Shown here: positions 6,559 to 14,701 of the stretch, in pieces | Numbering within the stretch: position 1 is the first letter of the stretch | How the letters are laid out: each line of letters begins with the position of its first letter | DNA from: an uncultured Oscillibacter sp. | Lineage (GTDB): Bacteria; Bacillota; Clostridia; Oscillospirales; Oscillospiraceae | Length of the DNA: 26,033 nt | Direction: 5' to 3' | Assembly: GCA_910585245.1 (NCBI GenBank) | Contig: CAJUCO010000035.1 | Location: 1-26,033, forward strand | Notes under the pieces: model-generated | The model's input: only the letters and a program-made list of their open reading frames with translations | Database searches by the model: none | Told to the model about the DNA's origin: nothing | Position numbers and translations under genes: made by a program

Positions 6559-9500
6559 TCAGGTCCCCACGAACACCGACAGCCGGTGCAGCAGCACCGC
6601 AAACTGCGCCCGGGTGGTGGACCCCGTAACATCCATGGTGTAATTTCCGATTCCCTTGAAAATGCCGAACTGATAGAGCACCTGGAAGGCGGCGTTTTCC
6701 TCTTCCGTCATCTGCGCCCCGTCCCGGAACTCCACGGGCCTGGAGGGCAGCGTGCAGTCGATGCCCAGATGCTTGAGGTACTTCACCAGCATCACCGCCA
6801 TCTGGCCCCGGGTCATGGGCGGCTCCGCCTCAAAGGAACCCTCCGGCAAGAGGCCGCTGTCCCGGGCCCAGGAGGCCGCCGCCGTGTACCACTGGCCCGG
6901 CGTCACGTCCGCCGCCGCCTTGTCCGCCCAGGGGCCGAGATCCGCCTCGTTCAACCGGGCCAGAACCACCACCACCGTGGCGGGGGAAATGGTCCCGTAG
7001 GGCTGGTAGGTATCGCCGGTGACGCCTACCATCAGCCCCTTTTGATACGCCCAGTCCACGTCCGGGAAAAACCACTGGCCCACGTCGATGTCCCGCATCA
7101 CGTCCGCCACGGTGGGCGTTGTCTCCGGCTTGGGAGCGGGCTTGGAGGTCTCCGGCTTTTTCGTCCCGGTGGAGGAACTGCCGGAGGAACTGCCGCCGGA
7201 AGACCCGCCGGAGGAACCTCCGCCGGTGTTGCCTCCCGAAGACCCGCCGCTGGTGATGCCGGAGAGGGTGAAGTTCTGGGCCGTGCAGCGCATGGTGCCG
7301 TCAGAAGACGCGCCGGACCGGAACTCGGCGGAGATGGTGTGGCTGCCGTTTCCGGCGTTTTGGAAGGTCTGGGCCCGGACCGTGATCTTCGTGCTGCCGC
7401 TCTCGGCAGTATAATCGGTTCCCTTAGTCAGTTCCCTTCCGTCCAGATAGAAGTTCATGAACTCTTCAAACGCGCCGGAGGAGTGGAACACCTGGTCCTT
7501 GGGCGTGCCGCTCTGGTCCGGCACTGCGCCGTTTTCCTCCAGGGGATAACCCTGGCTGCCGGTGTTGGCCGCCAGGACGTTTTCATCCGTGTTGGGCCGG
7601 ACGGTCAGGGTGAATTCCTTGCTGTCGCTCATAGAGGGGTCGCCGTTGTAGACCGCGGTGACCGTGAATTCATAGGTGCCCGTCGTTTTAGGCACGCCGT
7701 AGAGCTCGCCGCTTTCTTTCAGCCGGATGCCATCGGGCAGCTTGCCCCCGGTCAGGGAGAACCGCACCGCGTCGGAGCCGTACATATTGTTGGTCTGAAT
7801 CAGGCAGGAGTAGTGGACAAATTTCACGCCGTCCCAGACGGTATCCGTGGTGATCTTAGGCGCGCCGGACACGCCGGTGAGCTTGATGAAAATGGGTTCC
7901 ACCCCGTCGGCGGAGATTTTCAGCGTGCCGCTGACCACGCCTGCCTGGGCCACGCCATCCTTCATAACGGGAACCAGACGGATTTTGGACACGTTCCAAA
8001 GCTCGCCGTAGCTGGAGCGCTCATAGGTGGAAGTGAAAGGAGCCAAAGTCTTTGTTTCGCCGATTTTCCAATAATCGTCCAACCGGACATTCCCGGCGTC
8101 CAGCAGCTCCACATTCAGATTGCTTAGCTCCTCGCTTCCGATGTTGGCGAAGAAGACGTCGTGGTGATTTTTGTACTCCTCTGTTAAGAAGACTTCCCGG
8201 ACAGGATAGCCGGTTTCCTCATCCCGGCGGGTCTCGTCGTTGATTCCATTGACAAAGAGGGCCTTTCCAGGCTGCCGGGTCAGGAAGGTGACCCAGTAGT
8301 TTTTCAGATTCCGGCCGTTCTCCGCGGCGGCGGAGTAGGGAACCGCCACGCCGTTTTCAAATGAAAGTTTGCTCTCGCCGCTGATCTGCTTTTGCGCTCC
8401 GGCCATCTGGCCGTCCATGTCCAGACCGGCGAAAACCTCCACCGTGTTTTCGGTCCAGAAGGTGGGGGCAATCTCCCCGGAGACCGGCTTTCCCTCCCCG
8501 TCCAGCAGCAGCACGGTCTGGAAGCCGTTGTAGTAGTAGCTGTCCGCGTCATAGGGCATGGTGTAGGCGTTCAGAACCCGTTCGCCCTGCTTTGCGCCCT
8601 CCGCGCGGAAATAGACGTCCTCGGAGAGGGGCCTGGGGTCATCGGGTAATTTTGCCGAGGTCTGGGCCGCCATATAATAGAGCTTTCCGCTTTTCCCGAT
8701 AACCGTGAACGTCACCTTGCGGCTGTAATCCGCCGGATACCCCTCGCCAAAGAGCTGATCGGTAATATCCGCCCCAGCCGCCTGGCCGGCGGAGGTAACA
8801 TACCCGGCGACGGTTTTTTCAACATACGTGCGGATATTCTCCGGCGGAACCTGGCTGCCATTATGTACATAGTAGGCAGACAGATAGTACGTCTCATTTA
8901 CCGGAAAGCGCCCGTCTTCCATTTCATAGACGTCCACATTCACGCCGCCGCTTTCAATCGTATAGGTGTTTCGCGCCACAATGTCCTTATAGTGCAAGCC
9001 GCTTTGGCTGTACATCTGGTATTCAAGATGTGCGCTGTCGGCGCTTCTGTAGGCGCGGATGCAAAAGGGCACCACCATACTCCCGCCATTGTCCCGCTTC
9101 AGCACAACGGTTACGGAGGGCATCTGGGCAAAGCTCTGCTTCCGGGTAAAATCCCCCTCGTATCCGTCGGTTTGGAGCTTTGCGGTAATATCCCGGGCGG
9201 CTTCGGCCTGGGCGGTGGTTTCGTGATAGCCCTCATAGGCTTTCCAGGTAATTCCGCCGGCCAGACCGTTTACTTCCATCGTCACGGAGAAGGGGCTTTT
9301 GCCGTCCCAGGTGTCGGCGTTGACGCTAAGCTGCATTTCCCCTTTTCCGTTCCAAAGATTGCTGTTGGCCAGATAATATCCATGGTTGATTTCAACGCCG
9401 TTCAATCCCGTGAAGTCAAACATATTGCGGAGATAGAGCGTATTGATCCGGATGATATAGCGGAGGTTCCCCCGGTCCAGAGGGTCCGCTCTGCCGATGA

Positions 9501-10362
9501 TCAGTTCCAGGCTGATCTGATTGGAGTAGTTCCTCTCCCCCGGGGAGAGGTCCAGCACTTTCTCGCTTCCAATCAGGGCGTAGCCGTCGTTTTCATTGAC
9601 AAAGTTTCCCGCTTCATCATAGTAACTCCACTTCGCCCAGGCCGCCACCTGGTTGGGATCGCCGGTCACATTTCCATATCTGTCCGACAGTTTTTCCAGA
9701 AGGTCGGAGATATCCACCGCCTTCAGCTCTTGGGGAAAATAGCTGCTCAGGTCCAGAATGAAATACCGCTCCTCAACCGGCAGCATGGTCAGCGGGGCGG
9801 CCTCGTCGGGAATCAGGTCCACCCGCCGGCCGTCAACGGTCACATACAGGTCTTCCTCCACTTCCGGGGCTTCCTCCAGGTTCACGCGAAAAACGTGTCC
9901 CCCCACTTCGTTGCTCTCCGCCGCGTTGCCGAAGACCGTGCGGAAGGTCCGCCCCTCCACCACAAAGTCCACCGCCGTGGGAAACGCCGTCCACCAGGGC
10001 AGGGGGATGGTATAGCCGCCGTCCTCCTCAAAGAGGACATAGGGATTTCCCTCCCCGTCCACCGTTCCGGCCTTGCCGGGGTCCGCCGTCACAACCGCCG
10101 CGTAATGGCCTTCCGCGCAATAGGCCACCTCCGCCGCAGAGGTCTCCGGCGCCTCCGGGCCGTCTTCCTCCGCCGGAGTTTCCGTCTCCTTCAGCACGTC
10201 TTCTTCCACCGGCGTGTCCTCTTCCGCCGGTAGAGTCTCTTCCATGGCCGCCTCTACCGGCGGAAGGTCCGCGTCCTCTGCCGCCAGCGCCGTGACCGGC
10301 AGGGCGGAAATCACCAGCAGCAGCGCCAGCAACAGCGCCAGTCCCCGTCTCATTCTCCTCAT
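6559..10362 (-). CDS. Large secreted SLH-anchored surface protein
   Basis: A 1267-residue exported wall protein. I start it at ATG 10362 because AAGGAGG (10377-10371) stands 8 bases upstream; an in-frame TTG at 10392 would lie inside the kinase gene. Order: signal peptide (1-28); an acidic Glu/Pro-rich stretch (about 29-75); a long beta-rich region with no family I recognise (about 80-830), whose end near 'FFANIGSEEL' looks like a CARDB/ASH-type beta-sandwich; a He_PIG-like domain (about 835-925); an X2-like domain (about 950-1033); a 50-residue Gly/Ser-Thr/Pro linker; and three SLH motifs (1085 to the end). The X2-linker-SLH end matches that of the next SLH protein in order and wording, so they are paralogues at the C-terminus. 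It follows the kinase gene directly (13-base gap). Its binding partner is unknown. Confidence 0.88.
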   Translation of the reverse strand: MRRMRRGLALLLALLLVISALPVTALAAEDADLPPVEAAMEETLPAEEDTPVEEDVLKETETPAEEDGPEAPETSAAEVAYCAEGHYAAVVTADPGKAGTVDGEGNPYVLFEEDGGYTIPLPWWTAFPTAVDFVVEGRTFRTVFGNAAESNEVGGHVFRVNLEEAPEVEEDLYVTVDGRRVDLIPDEAAPLTMLPVEERYFILDLSSYFPQELKAVDISDLLEKLSDRYGNVTGDPNQVAAWAKWSYYDEAGNFVNENDGYALIGSEKVLDLSPGERNYSNQISLELIIGRADPLDRGNLRYIIRINTLYLRNMFDFTGLNGVEINHGYYLANSNLWNGKGEMQLSVNADTWDGKSPFSVTMEVNGLAGGITWKAYEGYHETTAQAEAARDITAKLQTDGYEGDFTRKQSFAQMPSVTVVLKRDNGGSMVVPFCIRAYRSADSAHLEYQMYSQSGLHYKDIVARNTYTIESGGVNVDVYEMEDGRFPVNETYYLSAYYVHNGSQVPPENIRTYVEKTVAGYVTSAGQAAGADITDQLFGEGYPADYSRKVTFTVIGKSGKLYYMAAQTSAKLPDDPRPLSEDVYFRAEGAKQGERVLNAYTMPYDADSYYYNGFQTVLLLDGEGKPVSGEIAPTFWTENTVEVFAGLDMDGQMAGAQKQISGESKLSFENGVAVPYSAAAENGRNLKNYWVTFLTRQPGKALFVNGINDETRRDEETGYPVREVFLTEEYKNHHDVFFANIGSEELSNLNVELLDAGNVRLDDYWKIGETKTLAPFTSTYERSSYGELWNVSKIRLVPVMKDGVAQAGVVSGTLKISADGVEPIFIKLTGVSGAPKITTDTVWDGVKFVHYSCLIQTNNMYGSDAVRFSLTGGKLPDGIRLKESGELYGVPKTTGTYEFTVTAVYNGDPSMSDSKEFTLTVRPNTDENVLAANTGSQGYPLEENGAVPDQSGTPKDQVFHSSGAFEEFMNFYLDGRELTKGTDYTAESGSTKITVRAQTFQNAGNGSHTISAEFRSGASSDGTMRCTAQNFTLSGITSGGSSGGNTGGGSSGGSSGGSSSGSSSTGTKKPETSKPAPKPETTPTVADVMRDIDVGQWFFPDVDWAYQKGLMVGVTGDTYQPYGTISPATVVVVLARLNEADLGPWADKAAADVTPGQWYTAAASWARDSGLLPEGSFEAEPPMTRGQMAVMLVKYLKHLGIDCTLPSRPVEFRDGAQMTEEENAAFQVLYQFGIFKGIGNYTMDVTGSTTRAQFAVLLHRLSVFVGT
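7171..7194. repeat. Tandem 12-bp repeat inside the Ser/Gly linker
   Basis: Two exact copies of GGAGGAACTGCC stand in tandem and near-copies continue to about 7250. On the coding (minus) strand they encode the Ser/Gly linker before the SLH motifs. Units are multiples of three, so slippage would change linker length without shifting frame. Confidence 0.6.
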
Positions 10363-10375
10363 GTTCCATTCCTCC

Positions 10376-13219
10376 TTATTTATTTTGCGCAAGAGACCTC
10401 AGTTCTTCTATGGAATAAATGCGGCTTTCCCGCAGAGTCCCCCTCATGTCGTCAAACACCAGCGTCCCGTCCGGCAGGATGTCGCACAGATCCGGCAACC
10501 GGGCCAGGGTCTCACAATGCTTGTCCAGCAACAGCCCGTAGCGCCCGCCCTGGGAGGTCACGTACTCCGTGACAACGTACTCCCCCACCTGTGTGGCGTA
10601 GGTCAGGTAATCATCCCGTTCCAGCTCCCGAACCAGTTCTCCGGTTTCCAGGCTGTAGGCCGCCGCCGCGCCGTGGAGCGGGGCGGCAATGCGCAGACTG
10701 TCCGTGTAAAATTCCTCGTCCAGGGACGCCTCCGGCGGCGTCCCCGCCTCCTCGAAGAGGAGACTTCCGTCCTTGGCGGAATAGGCGCGGACGGTCCCGT
10801 CACGGTAGAGAACTTCCAGGTAATCGCCGGATTCCCCCCGGCGGTACTGCTGGTCGTAAACCTGGCCGCTGTCGGGGAGGACGGCGTCCTCCAGCAAGCT
10901 CCCATCCGGGCCGTAGAGCCGGAAGCGGTCGTAACGGTAGAGCATAACCGTTCCCCCGCCGCTTACCCGAGCCTCGTCGTGGGGATAGTCCCTGTCATAG
11001 GTGAATATCCGGGCCTCCGGGTGGGTCTCCAGCCGCAACAGTCGCAAAATGGGCGTGTCCCGGTTGGCAAGAAGCGCCCACTCTCCCGCCGCCGCTACAA
11101 AATCGCAGGGGCCGTCCCAGGTTTCTATGTGCGTGGCTCTTTCGTCAAAGACGGAAATAGAGCCGCTGGAAAGGGCGGTCAGGGTATAGGGACCGCCTCG
11201 GGAAAAGGCGGTGATGTCCGCCTCCCCATAGGCAAGCTCCCGCTGCTCCCCCGTAACCGGGTCCAGCGCCACCAGGAGATTTTCCGTGGACACAAGGACC
11301 CCCTCCCGGTCCGCGTGAACGTGAAACGGGTTGGGGGAGGTAAAACCGCCGGTCTGCTCCCCCGTCTCCAGGTCTAGGACCGCGAAGACGGACTCGCCCT
11401 CCCTGGACGCGGAAAAGGCGAAGTAGCGGCCGGAAAACCCGCCCTCGAAATGGCGGTACTCCGATGTGTGGAAAATCTCCACATCCTCCCCACCGTCCCG
11501 GAGATTAAAGAGGCGGAGCCCTCCGTCAGAGAAGCTGACCGCCAGCCACTCCCCGCTTTCGCTGAGAGAGAAGAGGCTGTCCTCCGGGTCCGCGAAGGCG
11601 TCGCTTGCCGGAAGACCCTGGCGCTTTTCCTGAAAGGAGACCGCTTTTATGGCCTCGCCGGTACCGGCGCGGTAGACCGCCGCCAGATTCTCGTCCTTGT
11701 AAACCGCGGCCACGGTGGACCCATCTCCGGAGAGGGCAATACCCGTAGCGGGCTTGCTGCTCCAGAGCTCCTCTCCCGCAAGGAGGTCGTAGGCCCGCAG
11801 AGCTCCCTTCCCCCCGTAGAGTATGGTGTTCTCCCCGGCAAACACGGCGTCCGCCAGGGCGGAGGCGTCCATGGGCAAGGCGGCCAGCCGGTCCCCGCTG
11901 GCGGTATCAAAGACAAGCGCCTGTCCGCTGACCACCGCGGCGGCTCTGGAGCCCTCCGGAGAAAGCGCCGTTTTCAGCGGCGCGCTGGGCAGCGTCCAGC
12001 TCCGGCAGGGGCGAAAGCCGGCGGACAAATCATAAACCCCCAGGGCGTCCGTCAACGCTTTCTGGGCCTGGGAGGCGTAAGGAGACTCCAGATCCAGGGC
12101 TCCGGCGGCATATGCCGCCGCCCCGTCCACGTCGCCGTCCCGGGCGGCGCGCTCAGAAGCGGAGATAAGGGACAAGGCCTGCCGGGCCGCTTCCGCGGCC
12201 AGTCTTTCCCGCTGTTGCACCTGCTCCATCTGCCCAAGGCCGACGAATGCACAAAGCGCCCCCGTCAAAAAGAGTGCCGCCAACGCCGAGGCGGTTGCCA
12301 CGCCCCGGCGCTTATGGCGTTTGGCCCGGGGGTCGTCCTGGGGCAGCCGCCGGAAGGCCCGGAGCATTTCCTCCGCCGTCTGATAGCGCTCCGCCGGGTT
12401 CAAGGCCATGGCCTTTTGGATGATGGCGGCAACGGCGGGGCTCGCCTCCTGGGGCTGAATCGGCGTCACCTCTCCGGCGTCTTGGGCGGGCCTTCGTCCG
12501 GTGAACAGATGGTAGAGCGTGGCGCCAAGACTGTAGATGTCCGAACGGACGTCCAGCAGCACGGAGCCGTTGGTGGCTCTGGACCCTCTTGAGAGCCGGG
12601 TGTCGGGGGCGGTGGGAAGCTGCGTCTCCGCGCTCACCTGCGTTTTAGCGGGGTCGATTCGGGCGGAGGGGGGCGCGTAGGCGATTCCGTAGTGCTCCGG
12701 AGAGGCATAGCCCCGGCTGAATCCCACCCGGACCGCGCCCTCCTCGCCAAGCGCCAGGGCAATGTTGAAATCAATCAGGCGGATATCGCCCTGGGGCGTC
12801 AGCATGATGTTGGCAGGCTTGATGTCGCTGTGCAAAATGCCGTAGGGCGGACGGCTGTGGAGATAGCACAGGGCGTCCAGCAGCTGTCCGGCCCACTCCA
12901 CCACCTTGGACTGTGGAAACCGCTCCCCCCGCCTCAATGGCCCGTCCAGGCTTTCGCCCTCAATAAAGTCCATGACGGAGTAGACGTTTCCGTCCTCCTC
13001 CACGTAGTCATAGACCTGGGGAATGTAGGTATGGCTCAGATTTTTCAGCGCGTCCACTTCCCGGCTGAGGGACGAGGGCTTTGTGGCGGCGGTGCGCTTG
13101 TATTCTTTCAGTACGATTTGCTTGTTTAACCGCAAATGCCGTCCCAGATAAACCACACCTCCGCCGCCGGAGCCAATCTTCTGTAAAATCTCATAGGACG
13201 ACGCGACGATTTTCCCCAT
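10376..13219 (-). CDS. Transmembrane Ser/Thr protein kinase with extracytoplasmic beta-propeller
   Basis: A 947-residue receptor kinase. I start at ATG 13219 (GGGGAG eight bases upstream) rather than the in-frame GTG at 13228. Residues 8-290 are an Hanks-type kinase: glycine loop GSGGGG (16-21), ATP-binding K38, E54, catalytic loop HSDIKPANI (130-138), DFN (150-152) and SPE (173-175). HRD is HSD and DFG is DFN, so it is a non-RD kinase with an unusual metal-loop residue. An insert of about 45 residues rich in Thr/Ser (178-222) follows SPE. A basic RHKRR precedes one membrane span (about 307-329). The rest (about 340-947) has roughly ten WD40/PQQ-like blades (LETGE-type turns) instead of PASTA repeats, and should lie outside. 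With the PP2C and FHA genes of the same unit it makes a full phospho-threonine circuit. Its substrates are not known. Confidence 0.88.
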   Translation of the reverse strand: MGKIVASSYEILQKIGSGGGGVVYLGRHLRLNKQIVLKEYKRTAATKPSSLSREVDALKNLSHTYIPQVYDYVEEDGNVYSVMDFIEGESLDGPLRRGERFPQSKVVEWAGQLLDALCYLHSRPPYGILHSDIKPANIMLTPQGDIRLIDFNIALALGEEGAVRVGFSRGYASPEHYGIAYAPPSARIDPAKTQVSAETQLPTAPDTRLSRGSRATNGSVLLDVRSDIYSLGATLYHLFTGRRPAQDAGEVTPIQPQEASPAVAAIIQKAMALNPAERYQTAEEMLRAFRRLPQDDPRAKRHKRRGVATASALAALFLTGALCAFVGLGQMEQVQQRERLAAEAARQALSLISASERAARDGDVDGAAAYAAGALDLESPYASQAQKALTDALGVYDLSAGFRPCRSWTLPSAPLKTALSPEGSRAAAVVSGQALVFDTASGDRLAALPMDASALADAVFAGENTILYGGKGALRAYDLLAGEELWSSKPATGIALSGDGSTVAAVYKDENLAAVYRAGTGEAIKAVSFQEKRQGLPASDAFADPEDSLFSLSESGEWLAVSFSDGGLRLFNLRDGGEDVEIFHTSEYRHFEGGFSGRYFAFSASREGESVFAVLDLETGEQTGGFTSPNPFHVHADREGVLVSTENLLVALDPVTGEQRELAYGEADITAFSRGGPYTLTALSSGSISVFDERATHIETWDGPCDFVAAAGEWALLANRDTPILRLLRLETHPEARIFTYDRDYPHDEARVSGGGTVMLYRYDRFRLYGPDGSLLEDAVLPDSGQVYDQQYRRGESGDYLEVLYRDGTVRAYSAKDGSLLFEEAGTPPEASLDEEFYTDSLRIAAPLHGAAAAYSLETGELVRELERDDYLTYATQVGEYVVTEYVTSQGGRYGLLLDKHCETLARLPDLCDILPDGTLVFDDMRGTLRESRIYSIEELRSLAQNK

Positions 13220-13267
13220 CCGCAACACTCCCCGCTGTCATTTGCCTCCCCGGTCCTCCAGGGGGCT

Positions 13268-13411
13268 TTAGCGATGTATTTTTCCGTACTCCGCCTCCAG
13301 CCGCGCTTTCAGCCTCTTCCCCGATACGCGGAAGATTACCGCGGCGGCAACGGCGGCGGCGGCGGACATCCCCATCAAAACCAGCCCGCTATAAAACAAG
13401 AGCTCCGGCAT
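13268..13411 (-). CDS. 47-residue single-span membrane protein
   Basis: A short gene between the FHA and kinase genes. The ATG at 13411 is preceded by GGGAGGGA (13425-13418), which overlaps the last codons and stop of the FHA gene; only three bases separate that stop from this start. The product begins MPELLFYSGLVLMG, continues with an Ala/Val-rich membrane segment (about residues 5-28) and ends in a basic, probably helical tail (RVSGKRLKARLEAEYGKIHR). Expected topology is N-out with the charged tail inside. I recognise no family. Its place suggests a small partner of the kinase or the FHA protein, but this is inferred from position only. Confidence 0.7.
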   Translation of the reverse strand: MPELLFYSGLVLMGMSAAAAVAAAVIFRVSGKRLKARLEAEYGKIHR

Positions 13412-13414
13412 CCG

Positions 13415-14701
13415 CTATCCCTCCCAGATGTAATCCGCTCCGGCAGTTCCAAAGGATACCCGGCAGCCCCGTGTGAGCGCCCGGGGAACGTTGGGCGTCA
13501 GGCGCTCTCCATCCACATAGGTCCCCGCCGTGGAGTCCAGGTCCGACACCGTGTAGCCCTCTTCCGTCCGCTCAACGGCGGCGTGATAGCGGCTGACGGC
13601 TTTGGTTTTCCCTTCAAACTCGAAATCCGACTGCCGGCGGCCTACGGTCACATCATAGCGTCCAATGCTGAACACGCCCCCCACCGGCAGGCTCACCGGG
13701 ATCTTCCGGGGCAGGGTCTGGTCTCCCACCAGGCGGAAGTAAGCTCCTTTCGCCTCGGTCTCGTCCAAAAGCACGGTCTCCCCGTCTAGCGTATCCCCAT
13801 TCCTCTCCGTTACTTCAAACCCTTTCCCTTGGATAAACGGGGCGTCAAAGGGAGCCGGATTTGCAGCCGGAGTCTCTCCGGCGGCTCCCAGAAGAAGCTC
13901 TTTGGACGGCTCCTTCTTCTTGCCGAACAATCCGCCCTCCTTTTGGGGCTTTGGGGGCTTTTTCTCCTTTTTCTTCGCTTCCTTGCGGCCAAAAAGGCCC
14001 TTCTTCTCCTTTTTTTCCTTCTTCCCGCCGGAGATGTCAATCCGGATGTCTTCCCCCTCCGCAAACTTGGGGGTCTCCGGCTCCGGCTCGGGGGCCTTTG
14101 GCAGGGCGGGTTGCGGCGAGGGCCTCTCCGGAGGAGAGGGCGGCAAGAGCTCCGCAACCGGAGGATGCGGCTGAATTTTCCGCAACATCTGCAAGAAGGA
14201 GCGGGGCTGGAAGTCCTGCATAATGGCCCGCAAAACTTTGACCTCCAATCCGGCGTCTGCCGGCGGGTTCTTTTGGGCCAGGTCTTCCACCATCTTTTGC
14301 AGGTCCCTCATGCCGGTGCAGTCCCGCTTGGAGGGCACATAGATATAGCTGACCAGGTTGCCCTCCCGGTCCGTGTAGAGATACTGGGGGTCCAGCACAA
14401 AGGAAAAGGGCTTGCAAAACCAGTCGCCACAGTCCAGCAGCGGCTGGAGCACCCGCTCCCAAAAGGCCGCGAGCTCTCCGGGGCTCTTGCTGGAGCAGCG
14501 GTAGACCAGCTTGATGCGGCGCCCCAGTTGATAGGCGCACTCCGCCTGCCCGTCCACGCACCGGTAGCGGAAGGGGACCAGGAAATCCGGCTGGTCAGAT
14601 TGAATCGTGTACAGCGCCTTCGCGTCCAGGTCCTCTACAGGGAAGCGAATGACCAGCATAGCGCCTGTCAAATCGCTTTTACTCTCTATGGAATAGATCA
14701 A
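13415..14701 (-). CDS. FHA-domain phosphothreonine reader with DUF6382-like N-terminus
   Basis: A 428-residue cytoplasmic protein with no signal peptide or membrane span. Residues 1 to about 185 resemble, from memory, the DUF6382 domain found before FHA domains in Clostridia. A Pro-rich and then very Lys-rich linker (about 186-265) carries two GLFG(R/K)K motifs. Residues 334-428 are an FHA domain: IGRYDV (346 on), SRYH with the conserved Ser and His, and DLDSTAGTYVDG, where the usual STNGT is STAGT. FHA domains bind phosphothreonine peptides, so the likely client is the kinase encoded two genes on, or a Tad component. The start is TTG 14701, overlapping the WG-gene stop (TTGA), with GGAGGAGG just upstream, so translation is probably coupled. 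Confidence 0.88.
   Translation of the reverse strand: MIYSIESKSDLTGAMLVIRFPVEDLDAKALYTIQSDQPDFLVPFRYRCVDGQAECAYQLGRRIKLVYRCSSKSPGELAAFWERVLQPLLDCGDWFCKPFSFVLDPQYLYTDREGNLVSYIYVPSKRDCTGMRDLQKMVEDLAQKNPPADAGLEVKVLRAIMQDFQPRSFLQMLRKIQPHPPVAELLPPSPPERPSPQPALPKAPEPEPETPKFAEGEDIRIDISGGKKEKKEKKGLFGRKEAKKKEKKPPKPQKEGGLFGKKKEPSKELLLGAAGETPAANPAPFDAPFIQGKGFEVTERNGDTLDGETVLLDETEAKGAYFRLVGDQTLPRKIPVSLPVGGVFSIGRYDVTVGRRQSDFEFEGKTKAVSRYHAAVERTEEGYTVSDLDSTAGTYVDGERLTPNVPRALTRGCRVSFGTAGADYIWEG

Noticed and set aside
8863..10233. A 456-codon plus-strand open frame inside the larger SLH gene
   Set aside because: It is antisense to a coherent coding frame, its composition is rich in His, Gly and Arg as in shadow frames, and it has no recognisable domain.
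10214..12592. Long plus-strand open frames antisense to the kinase
   Set aside because: The minus-strand frame carries kinase motifs and propeller blades; the plus-strand frames have no motif and a shadow-like composition.
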